Part shown: piece by piece, positions 1 to 7,652 of the stretch
Layout: the number at the start of each line of letters is the position of its first letter
How positions within the stretch are numbered: the stretch's first letter is position 1
NCBI GenBank assembly: GCA_937871355.1
Contig: CALMPX010000086.1
Location: 1 to 9,109 of the forward strand
From: an uncultured Bdellovibrio sp.
Lineage (GTDB): Bacteria > Bdellovibrionota > Bdellovibrionia > Bdellovibrionales > Bdellovibrionaceae
Direction: 5' to 3'
Length of the DNA: 9,109 nucleotides
Program-made: the position numbers and the translations under genes
Notes under the pieces: generated by a model
Database searches by the model: none
What the model was told of the DNA's origin: nothing
The model's input: the letters and a program-made list of their open reading frames with translations, nothing else

Positions 1-1
1 A

Positions 2-1795
2 GTAACGAATTATCGTTCAGACCATAAATTGATGCATAATTTGAACGATATTACTCAAGCTTTCTCAAAACAGTTTTCCCCGATGTCGCCTAAGGAAATT
101 TCGGATAACGAAAACGATATTCAAGCTTACTACGTCAAGACCGAAGACGAATACACAGGACTCGTTAATCACATAGCCACGCTTCATAAAAAAGGCGTGT
201 CTTTTGGTGATATATGTGTGTTGTTTAATAAAAATAGCGATATCTTTGATTTTGCTAAATTCGCTTTAAAAAACAATATTCCAGTCCAGTCATTGATTGC
301 AGCTGGTTTTGACCAAAAACGAGAAATCATAGATTTGGTTTCGTTCTTAAGGTTTTTAGTCAATCCTTATGATAATTTGAACTTACACGTTCTGATGCGT
401 AGTCCGTGGTTTAATATTACGGACGAAGAAATTTTTGATTTACGCCAATCTAACAAAAGTTTTTGGTCGCAGTTAAAGCAAAGTAAACATGCCGACAGTA
501 AAATTTTAAGTCAATATCTTCAAATCTATCAGCAAAAAGGAGTCTTATTTGCTTTAGAAAAATTTCTATTAGATTCAGGTTTTTTAGTTAATAGTTATTT
601 GTTAGATCCTACCGGAAAGCGCGAGGCGAACATATATAAATTTATTTCAACCTTAAAAGAAAATATTCGTTCTGATCAATTTGTCCTGAATGATTTTTTG
701 TCATCACAGTTTTCTTTACAAGAAGATTTAAGCTCTAACTTAAACGAATCGATAGCATTATTCAGCGGCAATCGCGTGTCTATCATGACCATTCACGGAT
801 CTAAAGGTTTACAGTTTAAACATGTCTTACTGGCCGGGGTTGGCGTTCGTCCTAAACAAACCAATATTATGCAGTTTATTCTCGATGCGAATTCACATCT
901 TTATAGTATTCCAGTACTAAATCGTGAAATGAAATTGTCTTGGTCAAGTTGGGGCAAAGAACAGAAAAAATTATTAAATGAGAAAGAATACCTCGAGTTT
1001 GAGCGTTTATTTTATGTAGCCATTACACGAGCTGAGAAAAGTATTTCATTTATTTTGGAAACAGCAAAAAAACCAGCTTCTGGCAGTTGGTATAACAAAT
1101 TGAATTGGCCCGCACCAGGTGTTCATGATCATGAAAAATATACGCAAGAAAGTCTTGAATATGGTGTTGAGGCAAACCCCATAGATGTAGTTAAAACGCC
1201 TAAGATTCTCGTTAAGCCTAAACTCGATTTAGTATCAGTTTCATCAACCTCGAGTGGCACAATCTCTGTGACAGAGTTAATCTCAAATCCTGCAAAAACT
1301 CTCACTCAGATCGAATCAAATGCGAATGATAAAATGATTGATCATTTAAATAAAGCCCAGAAGGGAACGGATCTTCATCGATTGTTCGAATCAACAAAAT
1401 ATCTTCCACGTGACCAGGTTTTGAATAAAGCGACCACTGATGAAAAAGCCGCGTTAACATGGCTCCTCAGTTTAAAAGATATTCCTTTCCAAAGCATTTT
1501 GGATCAGGGTTACGCCGAGTGGGGATTTGGTTTGAAAACGCAGTTGGGAACGATACAAGGCCAGATCGATCTTTGGGGGCGTATTGACAACCAGGTCTAT
1601 ATTCTCGATTACAAGACCGGAAGTTCCAGCTATTCAGAAAAAGCCATCAGTCAACTGAGTCGATATGCAGAGTGTTTAAAAAGAATGAATTTTATTAAAG
1701 AAGATGATCATGTTCACTTAGTTGTACTTTATCCCTTCGAAGAAAAAATTGTGATCGAACATTCTAACTACGCGAAAATCAACACCATCGCCTAA
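2..1795 (+). CDS. UvrD/AddA-like helicase-nuclease, C-terminal part (5' end outside window)
   Basis: This is the C-terminal part of an SF1 (UvrD/PcrA/AddA-type) DNA helicase fused to a RecB-family nuclease domain, as used in processing double-strand ends. The frame is open to the left edge (codon at base 2 = residue 1), and the ATG at 29 is internal: upstream codons supply NYRS (residues 3-6), the core of helicase motif IV. Motif V, VSIMTIHGSKGLQF, is at 259-272 and motif VI, YVAITRAE, at 338-345. The nuclease domain shows GTDLH (455-459, His459), GQID (520-523, Asp523), DYKTG (536-540, Asp536 and Lys538) and QLSRY (551-555), so the PD-(D/E)XK active site looks intact. No Fe-S cysteine cluster is visible, which resembles AddA more than AddB. 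The ATP-binding motifs lie outside the window. It could be AddA, RecB-like or a lineage-specific helicase-nuclease; I give no symbol. Confidence 0.92.
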   Translation, partial: VTNYRSDHKLMHNLNDITQAFSKQFSPMSPKEISDNENDIQAYYVKTEDEYTGLVNHIATLHKKGVSFGDICVLFNKNSDIFDFAKFALKNNIPVQSLIAAGFDQKREIIDLVSFLRFLVNPYDNLNLHVLMRSPWFNITDEEIFDLRQSNKSFWSQLKQSKHADSKILSQYLQIYQQKGVLFALEKFLLDSGFLVNSYLLDPTGKREANIYKFISTLKENIRSDQFVLNDFLSSQFSLQEDLSSNLNESIALFSGNRVSIMTIHGSKGLQFKHVLLAGVGVRPKQTNIMQFILDANSHLYSIPVLNREMKLSWSSWGKEQKKLLNEKEYLEFERLFYVAITRAEKSISFILETAKKPASGSWYNKLNWPAPGVHDHEKYTQESLEYGVEANPIDVVKTPKILVKPKLDLVSVSSTSSGTISVTELISNPAKTLTQIESNANDKMIDHLNKAQKGTDLHRLFESTKYLPRDQVLNKATTDEKAALTWLLSLKDIPFQSILDQGYAEWGFGLKTQLGTIQGQIDLWGRIDNQVYILDYKTGSSSYSEKAISQLSRYAECLKRMNFIKEDDHVHLVVLYPFEEKIVIEHSNYAKINTIA

Positions 1796-1816
1796 AAATT
1801 CCAAGTACTTTTTACA

Positions 1817-1825
1817 TGTCATAAT
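1817..1825 (+). promoter_or_regulatory. Candidate extended -10 promoter for the small secreted protein gene
   Basis: TGTCATAAT differs from the extended -10 consensus TGnTATAAT at one base. It would place a transcription start near 1832, giving a leader of about 55 bases before the ATG at 1887. No good -35 hexamer sits at the right distance, but extended -10 promoters need one less. In such AT-rich DNA the match could be chance. Confidence 0.3.
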
Positions 1826-1886
1826 AATAACATCTGTTTTAAACCATTAAGATCGTTTACTCCTTGTAAATAATGATGAGGAGTTT

Positions 1887-2285
1887 ATGAAAAATTGGAT
1901 TGTTTTGCTGTTGGCTCTATTTATTTCTCAAACGATTTTAGCGGCACCAGTGATTGTGTGTCAGGCGGATGGATCTATCGATCAGATTGTCAAAATTTCA
2001 GTGAGTAATTCGGATATTGCCGGCGTCGTGGCCGCACAGGTCACTTATCTTAAAGAAAGTCATACTATAAGCTTAATCTTAACTGAATCTGAAGGAAATA
2101 TGGATGACGATAAAATTTTGGTATCGAAAGTAGATCATCTAAAAACAGGTACAGCAGCCGTTTTTATCGAGAAAACGACTTTGGGATGGCATCTCGTCAA
2201 ATATCATAGTATGCCTACCGGCGAGTCTGTTATTGAATTAGATCGAACGTTAAAGTGTCAGTTAACAGATGATGAAGCGAACTAG
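1887..2285 (+). CDS. Small secreted protein of unknown function (132 aa)
   Basis: I do not recognise the family. The N-terminus is a typical Sec signal peptide: MKNW, then a hydrophobic run (residues 5-18) ending in LAAP, with likely cleavage after Ala19 or Ala20, so the mature protein should be periplasmic or exported. The mature chain is about 112 residues, probably beta-rich, with two cysteines (Cys25 and Cys124) near its ends that could form a disulfide. There is no lipobox. The start is supported by GAGGAG at 1878-1883, close to the ATG. The gene stands alone: 91 bases follow the helicase-nuclease gene, and a 219-base gap with a terminator-like stem-loop lies downstream. Coding status is well supported by signal peptide plus Shine-Dalgarno site; function is open. 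Confidence 0.8.
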   Translation: MKNWIVLLLALFISQTILAAPVIVCQADGSIDQIVKISVSNSDIAGVVAAQVTYLKESHTISLILTESEGNMDDDKILVSKVDHLKTGTAAVFIEKTTLGWHLVKYHSMPTGESVIELDRTLKCQLTDDEAN

Positions 2286-2328
2286 CGCGCTGTATTTCTT
2301 TTGGTCAGTGGTAGTAAAAAGTCACTGA

Positions 2329-2356
2329 TTTGAGTTATATAAAAAAAAGTTATGAT
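2329..2356 (+). promoter_or_regulatory. Candidate sigma-70-type promoter in the 2286-2504 gap
   Basis: TTTGAG (2329-2334) and TATGAT (2351-2356, 5 of 6 to consensus) are 16 bases apart, with an A-tract in the spacer. Transcription would start near 2363, just before the stem-loop at 2379-2450. It could drive the beta-barrel/metalloprotease operon with a long structured leader, or a separate short RNA. A rival lies after the stem-loop: TTGGTA (2449-2454), 16 bases, GGTAAT (2471-2476). I cannot decide between them from sequence alone. Confidence 0.3.
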
Positions 2357-2378
2357 TTCGATCACGGCGGGTCGACTT

Positions 2379-2450
2379 AAAGAGACGAGTAAATTCAAAG
2401 GGTTAGTGCTTAGACCGTTAAGTGCTAGGGAATTAATGGCGTCTTTTTTT
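2379..2450 (+). terminator. Long imperfect stem-loop with T7 tail (terminator or attenuator)
   Basis: AAAGAGACG (2379-2387) pairs with CGTCTTTTT (2440-2448) with one G-T wobble. Inside it AATTC (2392-2396) pairs with GAATT (2430-2434). The apical stem 2404-2412 pairs with 2419-2427 around the loop GACCGT (2413-2418). Seven T at 2444-2450 partly overlap the outer stem, the layout of an intrinsic terminator on the plus strand. It lies about 95 bases after the stop of the small secreted protein gene and 55 bases before the beta-barrel gene. It may end the first transcript, attenuate the second, or be the 3' end of a short RNA. Confidence 0.5.
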
Positions 2451-2504
2451 GGTACAGATCTAGCATACATGGTAATGGCAGTCTTTAAAGTGAGATGAGA
2501 AGAA

Positions 2505-3413
2505 ATGGGTTTTAAAATGATGCGAATGAAAAAACTAACGGTTCTATCTATATATACTTGTTTGACGTTAACGTCATCTGTGTTAATGGCACAGTCATCA
2601 TCATCGATTCAGCTTCCCACCGCGCCTGAAGCGTTAGGTACGTCGGCAGTCTCAGGTACAAGTACAACTCAGATTAATCCAATAAAAAAAGAAGAGAAGC
2701 CACTGACGATTGAATTAGGTATTGAAATGGGCGAAAAAGTTTCCAAAGAAGAGTTCACTCCAAAAAAAAATACCCTAGGTATTTTGATCGCTCCGGCATA
2801 TAAAATTAATGAAACATTCAAAGCCTCTGGAAAAATTACGATTAATCAGGATAACTATGCTCAGCATGAAACGACAGCTTCAGATGGAACCTTAAGCTTA
2901 GCTATAAATGGTTTTAAATTATCAGAGCATTTAAAAACCACACATTCTTTAGGGACAATTATTCCGGTTAGTGAAAAATCAGTTAAAACTGATCGTCTTC
3001 AAGGAAGTATTTCTGCGAGAAATGGAATTAAATATTCAAGTGACTACTTCGATTTAAGTTATAAATTGGGTTTGACTCGTTTCTTTCATGAATTTAAACA
3101 AAATGCAGAAGGTTCGCCTAACATCCAATATAGATTATCGCAGCTGATTGAACTCAAAGCGCCGATTTTCACTGAAAAATTAGCGATTACAACCTCATTA
3201 GACTACCGTATAGGGCGCACTTATCGTGATTTTGAAAGATTCGGTTTTATATATGATGCCGATTTAAATTATGATTTGACTGATAAATTATCGGCAAATA
3301 TTGGAACAACAAATGATGGCAGTGCTTTGAAGTATAACGGTGTGGATTCAAATATCCAAGCCTACAACGAAAATACCTCAGTCTATCGACTTGGCATTAC
3401 GTATACATATTAA
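2505..3413 (+). CDS. Outer-membrane beta-barrel protein, first gene of protease operon
   Basis: This 302-residue protein has a signal peptide (RMKKL then a hydrophobic stretch ending VLMA-QSS, cleavage near residue 29), a Ser/Thr/Pro-rich linker to about residue 65, then alternating polar/hydrophobic beta-strand-like segments to the end. It ends in YRLGITYTY, with a terminal aromatic residue as in BAM-recognised barrels. Outer-membrane location is therefore inferred; I do not recognise a family and cannot say whether it is a porin or a structural barrel. The start is uncertain: ATG occurs at 2505, 2517, 2520 and 2526. GAG at 2497-2499 lies five bases before 2505 and favours it, while 2520 or 2526 would give a more usual signal peptide. 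The metalloprotease gene begins 45 bases downstream with no terminator between, so the two are probably co-transcribed. Confidence 0.82.
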   Translation: MGFKMMRMKKLTVLSIYTCLTLTSSVLMAQSSSSIQLPTAPEALGTSAVSGTSTTQINPIKKEEKPLTIELGIEMGEKVSKEEFTPKKNTLGILIAPAYKINETFKASGKITINQDNYAQHETTASDGTLSLAINGFKLSEHLKTTHSLGTIIPVSEKSVKTDRLQGSISARNGIKYSSDYFDLSYKLGLTRFFHEFKQNAEGSPNIQYRLSQLIELKAPIFTEKLAITTSLDYRIGRTYRDFERFGFIYDADLNYDLTDKLSANIGTTNDGSALKYNGVDSNIQAYNENTSVYRLGITYTY

Positions 3414-3458
3414 TATTTATATTTAAAGAAGAAAAATAAAAGGATAAGGGGATATACG

Positions 3459-6400
3459 ATGAAGAAAAAACTAGGAACAAATCTGATTTTATGTGGTGTG
3501 CTTTTGCTGGCACTTTCGAGCTGTACAAAGGAAATTCCTTTCGAAGCGACAAATCCAGATAACAAGGCACGGAACTACAGTAAGGCTCTGATCAGTGAAG
3601 ATGACGAGTATTTATTCTCGTCTTCGCAACAAAGCAGCAGTATGTCGTCAGTCGATGCGTTCCCTTATTTTGCAGGCGAAAATAAACGCGTCAAACTTAA
3701 AATCACTGAAAAAACTTTACAAATTATCGAAATCGAACGAGATCAACGTTACGCTTCTAATCCGCATAATGATAAACTTGTTATGGAGATACCGATTATA
3801 CATACTCAATTTGAATGTGCTAAAGATAAATACGGAGAATGTACAAATAAAGAAGAAGATAACGACAAAGTTTCTTGGAAATTAAAACCAAGCATGCGAC
3901 CAGTATTTGAGTTTGCAATTCCAGGCATGCTTGAGTTCTTACCGCTTGTAGAAAATCAATCATTTGGTGATAATAGTTACACTGAATTATTGCCAGTTCT
4001 CGTTTCATCGAGCATCGAAAAAGATGCGATCAACTTTAAAATTAAAAGAACATTTAAAGCGAGCTTAGACGCCGTTGGAGACGTTGAATCTTTAGGTGAA
4101 GCCACAACAGCTTCATCGATCAGTGCGGACTACCAATTCTCTTTAGTTAAAGTATCGTCTGTATTGTCGAAAGATTATAAAACGATTTCATACCCTATCG
4201 GTTCTAAAGATGAACAAACATTTGGATTTTTTAGTACAGCTAAAACAAAATTAGATGTTGATGGGAATACATCGGATAAAACACGTATTCAAATTATGAA
4301 TCGCTGGAATCCAAATCGTGATGAAATCACATATTATCTTAGTGATGAATTCGCTAAACCAGAAAATAAAATGGTTAATGAATTGACGGTAAAAACAGTT
4401 AACAATTTAAATGAGGGTTTAAAAGAAGCGGGTGTTAAATTCCGTATTAATTTAAAACAGCCTTCAGGTAAAAATCCAGGTGATATTCGTAACAGTATGA
4501 TCGTGTTAGTTGAAGATCAGGTGGCATCATCAGTGATTGGTTATGGACCTCAAACTGAAGATCCAGTAACGGGTGAAATTATTTCGGCTCGGACCATCAT
4601 GTTCTACGGTACGATTAAAGCTTACGCAAAACATACCTACGACGATATTATTAAAGCGAAACAAGAGGCCCGTTTAGCAGCTATGGCTCAACCGGCTTCG
4701 GATAAATCGGCTGCGCCGCAATTAACTTTGGCTCAAGGCTTAATGGCTGCGGTTCAAGCTAAGCTTAAAACTGGAAAAACTTTTGGTGTTAATTTATCAA
4801 TTGAACATTCGAACCAATTGAAAGCCGCAGCTTCAGCTAAATTAGCTGCTGATAAAGCCGCAGCTGGAGAAAAAGGTTCATCAGTAGGTGCGGATAATCT
4901 CGTAAATAATAATAGCTCTGCAAAAGTCGCTAAAATTAAAAGCGATTTGAAAAATTACACGAAAACTCAGAATGATTTGTATAGCGCTAAAGACTTAAAA
5001 ACAAAGTTCAAATACTTAAACGAAGTTAAGAACTGTGCCTTCCATAGTAATGCTGCTGATGGTTTATCAACAACGATCAGTCAAAAATTAATGGATAAGT
5101 TTGATGATGATGCTAAGCCGTGGACGGAATTATCAGATTCTGAAAAACAAGCGGCGATCGACATTATTTTACCAGAAGTTTGGATTCCAACTTTAATTCA
5201 TGAAATGGGACATAACTTAGGCTTACGTCATAACTTCCAAGGTTCTGAAGATAAAGAAAACTTTTTCTCTGCAGCAGAATTAGAAGCGCGCAAAATCGAT
5301 CACGTTATTCCATTCTCTTCGGTTATGGAATACGGCGATGATTTAAAAGCTTTACCGGTTTTAGGTAAATATGACCTTGCCGCTTTACGTTTTGGTTACA
5401 ACCGTGAAGTTGATTTAACAGATAAAACAGGAGCAGTGACCACTGTTAAAGTCGCTTCGACTCTTAACGATATGAAGTTAGCTGATGGAATCGAATTGAA
5501 ACCGTATGGATACTGTACCGATGAACACACAGGTATCAATGCCGGCTGTAAACGTTTCGACTTAGGAACTTCGTACACTGAAATCACTCAAAACATCATC
5601 AACGATTACGAAAATGCCTATGAAAAAAGAAATTTCCGTAATGGCCGTGCCAGCATGAGCTTATGGGATGACTTTGCTTACGCTCGTCGTATCGGTGGTA
5701 TCTTCATGGATTTACGTATCATGTTAGAAGTGAAAGAGCGTATTAAATACCGTTACTCATTACCAGACGGAGCGCCAGAGTGGGAACAAATCCCTTTCTT
5801 GAAAGATTTAAATGATGCAGCCACATTAGCTGGTCAGCATTTAGCTAAAGTGATCGCGACTCCGGACGTTTTATGTGCGGTCTCGTTAAAAGCTAAACCG
5901 AGCGAGATTATTGCTGTCGTTCCGATGAAAGAGTTATCTTCTGATGCGATGTCATGTGCTCAAGTTCAGTTGAATCCTATTTACATGGTTGTTGCACAAG
6001 CTGGTAAAATGTTTAACTCAATGAAAGACCCTCAAAGTACAAATAGCTATGCTGATCAAATTGATATACGTGGATTCTGGATTGACAAAGTACAAGCGAC
6101 AAATGCGTTATTAAAACGTCAAACTCCGCTTTACAAGTACGACAGATCTCAACCGACGTTTGATAAAAATAATGACAGCTTCCTTAATCAACCGGGTGTT
6201 GGTGATTCAGCATTAGGTCTGATCGAAGCGATTATGCAAGATAACGTGGTTGATAATGTTCAGTTCACAATTATTAATGGGTCAAAAGCATCTCTTCAAA
6301 TTCCATATGAGTTATCGAAATCACAAGTGATTGATAAACATATGTTTGCACCGGTTGCCCGTATTCTTGGAATTGACTCGAATGCGCCGACGAAGTTGCA

Positions 6401-6851
6401 AAAAGTTGTTTCTTCCGTATTAGCTGCAGAAGCTAATGACTTAACAGGTGCTAACGCTGGCGATCTAGTTCTGAAAAGTAATATTTCAATTCACCAATTC
6501 AAAATGCCGATTACTGTTCCAAATGTAAAAGGTTCTTTGAGATTGCAATTAGGCGAAGACTTGTTTGTTGCTTCTCCTGATAATACAATTGCATTAAGCA
6601 TGATAGAAAACTTGAACAACGCAAAAGTGTTAGAGCAAATCAAAGCAGAGGACGGTTCAGTTGACGTAAAAAAACTTGACCAAATCTTACAAGCAAAACT
6701 TGCTAACGAAAAGCCAGCTGCTGATGTTACTGCGGCTGAAAAAGCAGTTTGGAATTTAAAAGCTGAAACAATCGATGCGTACTTGAATAATGTGATCAAG
6801 TCAGCATCGTACTATACTGATATGATCCGTGTTTTACCGACTATACAGTAA
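3459..6851 (+). CDS. Lipoprotein zinc metalloprotease, met-zincin type (1130 aa)
   Basis: The N-terminus is a lipoprotein signal: KKK, a hydrophobic segment and lipobox LSSC with Cys22, followed by Thr-Lys and no Asp at +2, which suggests outer-membrane anchoring if E. coli sorting rules apply. The catalytic site is HEMGHNLGLRHN (581-592): His581, His585 and His591 as zinc ligands, Glu582 as general base. A Met-turn, SSVMEYGDD, follows with Met623. Upstream, DPVTGEII (368-375) resembles the DPRTGEI segment of DUF5117/met-zincin (formerly DUF4953) proteins, the family I assign. Between the two lies an Ala/Lys-rich, probably helical or disordered stretch (about 395-526). The roughly 450 residues after the catalytic domain are not recognised. 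AAGGGG (3446-3451), seven bases before the ATG, supports the start. The gene follows the beta-barrel gene and ends at a strong terminator. The substrate is unknown; degradation of envelope or external (for a predator, prey) protein is speculation. Confidence 0.9.
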   Translation: MKKKLGTNLILCGVLLLALSSCTKEIPFEATNPDNKARNYSKALISEDDEYLFSSSQQSSSMSSVDAFPYFAGENKRVKLKITEKTLQIIEIERDQRYASNPHNDKLVMEIPIIHTQFECAKDKYGECTNKEEDNDKVSWKLKPSMRPVFEFAIPGMLEFLPLVENQSFGDNSYTELLPVLVSSSIEKDAINFKIKRTFKASLDAVGDVESLGEATTASSISADYQFSLVKVSSVLSKDYKTISYPIGSKDEQTFGFFSTAKTKLDVDGNTSDKTRIQIMNRWNPNRDEITYYLSDEFAKPENKMVNELTVKTVNNLNEGLKEAGVKFRINLKQPSGKNPGDIRNSMIVLVEDQVASSVIGYGPQTEDPVTGEIISARTIMFYGTIKAYAKHTYDDIIKAKQEARLAAMAQPASDKSAAPQLTLAQGLMAAVQAKLKTGKTFGVNLSIEHSNQLKAAASAKLAADKAAAGEKGSSVGADNLVNNNSSAKVAKIKSDLKNYTKTQNDLYSAKDLKTKFKYLNEVKNCAFHSNAADGLSTTISQKLMDKFDDDAKPWTELSDSEKQAAIDIILPEVWIPTLIHEMGHNLGLRHNFQGSEDKENFFSAAELEARKIDHVIPFSSVMEYGDDLKALPVLGKYDLAALRFGYNREVDLTDKTGAVTTVKVASTLNDMKLADGIELKPYGYCTDEHTGINAGCKRFDLGTSYTEITQNIINDYENAYEKRNFRNGRASMSLWDDFAYARRIGGIFMDLRIMLEVKERIKYRYSLPDGAPEWEQIPFLKDLNDAATLAGQHLAKVIATPDVLCAVSLKAKPSEIIAVVPMKELSSDAMSCAQVQLNPIYMVVAQAGKMFNSMKDPQSTNSYADQIDIRGFWIDKVQATNALLKRQTPLYKYDRSQPTFDKNNDSFLNQPGVGDSALGLIEAIMQDNVVDNVQFTIINGSKASLQIPYELSKSQVIDKHMFAPVARILGIDSNAPTKLQKVVSSVLAAEANDLTGANAGDLVLKSNISIHQFKMPITVPNVKGSLRLQLGEDLFVASPDNTIALSMIENLNNAKVLEQIKAEDGSVDVKKLDQILQAKLANEKPAADVTAAEKAVWNLKAETIDAYLNNVIKSASYYTDMIRVLPTIQ

Positions 6852-6873
6852 TTGAGAATTGAATAGATCGTTT

Positions 6874-6908
6874 AAAAAGGCTGTAAATGAAAGTTTACAG
6901 CCTTTTTT
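6874..6908 (+). terminator. Strong intrinsic terminator after the metalloprotease gene
   Basis: GGCTGTAAA (6879-6887) and TTTACAGCC (6894-6902) form a perfect 9-bp stem around a six-base loop. It is followed by six T (6903-6908) and preceded by five A (6874-6878), which extend the pairing. It lies 22 bases after the metalloprotease stop codon. The A-tract and T-tract could make it work in both directions, but only the plus-strand gene ends here. Confidence 0.93.
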
Positions 6909-6928
6909 ATTTGAGGTACCTTACACTC

Positions 6929-7648
6929 ATGAAATTCATTTTATACACAGATGGCGCTTGTTCTGGGAATCCCGGCCCTGGTGGTTTTGGCTCAATCGTT
7001 ATTGCTGATCTTAAATACGTCACTGAATTAGGCGCAGCTTATCAGCAAACGACCAACAACCGCATGGAGCTTCAAGCCGTTATCTCTGGTTTAAAATTTA
7101 TTCTACTGCAAAAAAACAAATCGTTCGAAGTTCAAGTTTATACCGACAGTGTTTACGTCATTCGGGGAATCACACAATGGGTTTTCGGTTGGAAACGCAA
7201 TGGTTGGAAAAACTCAACCGGAACCGCTGTAGTTAATCAGGATTTATGGGAAGAGCTTCTATCTTTAGTTCAGCAAATACCAACTCAAATAAAATGGGCT
7301 TATGTTCGCGGGCATAATAATGACCCAGGCAACGAACGGTGTGACGAAATTGCCGTAGCCTATTCAAAACAAACTTCAGTCTATCTTTATGATGGTAACG
7401 CCGCTGAATACCTCTTCGATGTTACCGTGCCGCCAAGAACGGAAGAAATGACTGATCACGCGAATCGACAGAAACCCACCGGAGAAAAAAAATCTTCGTG
7501 GTATCTCAGCCTTATCAACGGAGTCGTGACAAAGTATGCCACGTGGTCAGAATGCGAAGCCCAAGTCAAAGGTCGTCCGGGTGTAAAATTCAAAAAAGTT
7601 TCATCAGCTTCAGAAGAAACTGATTTATTAAAATCTTGGGGTAAATAA
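6929..7648 (+). CDS. rnhA: Ribonuclease HI with C-terminal hybrid-binding (viroplasmin-like) domain
   Basis: RNase HI cleaves the RNA strand of RNA/DNA hybrids in the cytoplasm, removing R-loops and primers. The catalytic domain (about 1-150) shows YTDGACSGNPGPGG with Asp8, TTNNRMEL with Glu47, YTDSVYV with Asp73, VRGHNND with His129, and Asp139 in NERCDEIA, so the four-carboxylate site is complete. A charged linker leads to a second domain at 191-237 (WYLSLINGV, TWSECEAQV, Trp206, and FKK at 221-223) that matches the RNase H1 hybrid-binding domain, normally N-terminal. Total length is 239 residues against about 155 for E. coli RNase HI. I start at 6929 (MKFILYTDGA): the in-frame ATG at 6887 lies inside the terminator hairpin and would add 14 residues not typical of the family. 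GAGG at 6913-6916 is a rather distant Shine-Dalgarno site. The methyltransferase gene starts four bases after the stop. Confidence 0.95.
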   Translation: MKFILYTDGACSGNPGPGGFGSIVIADLKYVTELGAAYQQTTNNRMELQAVISGLKFILLQKNKSFEVQVYTDSVYVIRGITQWVFGWKRNGWKNSTGTAVVNQDLWEELLSLVQQIPTQIKWAYVRGHNNDPGNERCDEIAVAYSKQTSVYLYDGNAAEYLFDVTVPPRTEEMTDHANRQKPTGEKKSSWYLSLINGVVTKYATWSECEAQVKGRPGVKFKKVSSASEETDLLKSWGK

Positions 7649-7652
7649 TTAT

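Noticed and set aside
1856..1870. Inverted repeat TTTAC-TCCTT-GTAAA before the small secreted protein gene
   Set aside because: A 5-bp AT-rich repeat is expected by chance in this DNA, and no regulator is known to bind it.
2305..2328. Inverted repeat TCAGTG/CACTGA, 20 bases after the small secreted protein gene
   Set aside because: The stem is only 6 bp with a 12-base loop and no T-tract follows; the element at 2379-2450 is a better terminator.
2359..2425. Guanidine-II (mini-ykkC) riboswitch, because of the ACGG loop
   Set aside because: That class needs two hairpins that both carry ACGR loops; the second loop here is GACCGT. The conserved bases of the cyclic di-GMP (GEMM-I) riboswitch are also absent.
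2282..2470. 62-codon minus-strand frame in the same gap
   Set aside because: It has no Shine-Dalgarno site or recognisable domain, and it lies antisense to the structured element. Not convincing as a gene.
2352..2498. 48-codon plus-strand frame (MISITAGRLK...) in the gap before the beta-barrel gene
   Set aside because: There is no Shine-Dalgarno site before its ATG, the product is not recognised, and its sequence is better explained by the stem-loop with T-tract at 2379-2450.
3595..3885. 96-codon frame within the metalloprotease gene
   Set aside because: It is in another frame of a well-supported gene and encodes a Lys/Leu-rich product with no recognisable features.
6491..6799. 102-codon minus-strand frame antisense to the metalloprotease gene
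   Set aside because: It is antisense to a confidently coding region and its Ser/Phe/Ala-rich product mirrors the plus-strand codons.
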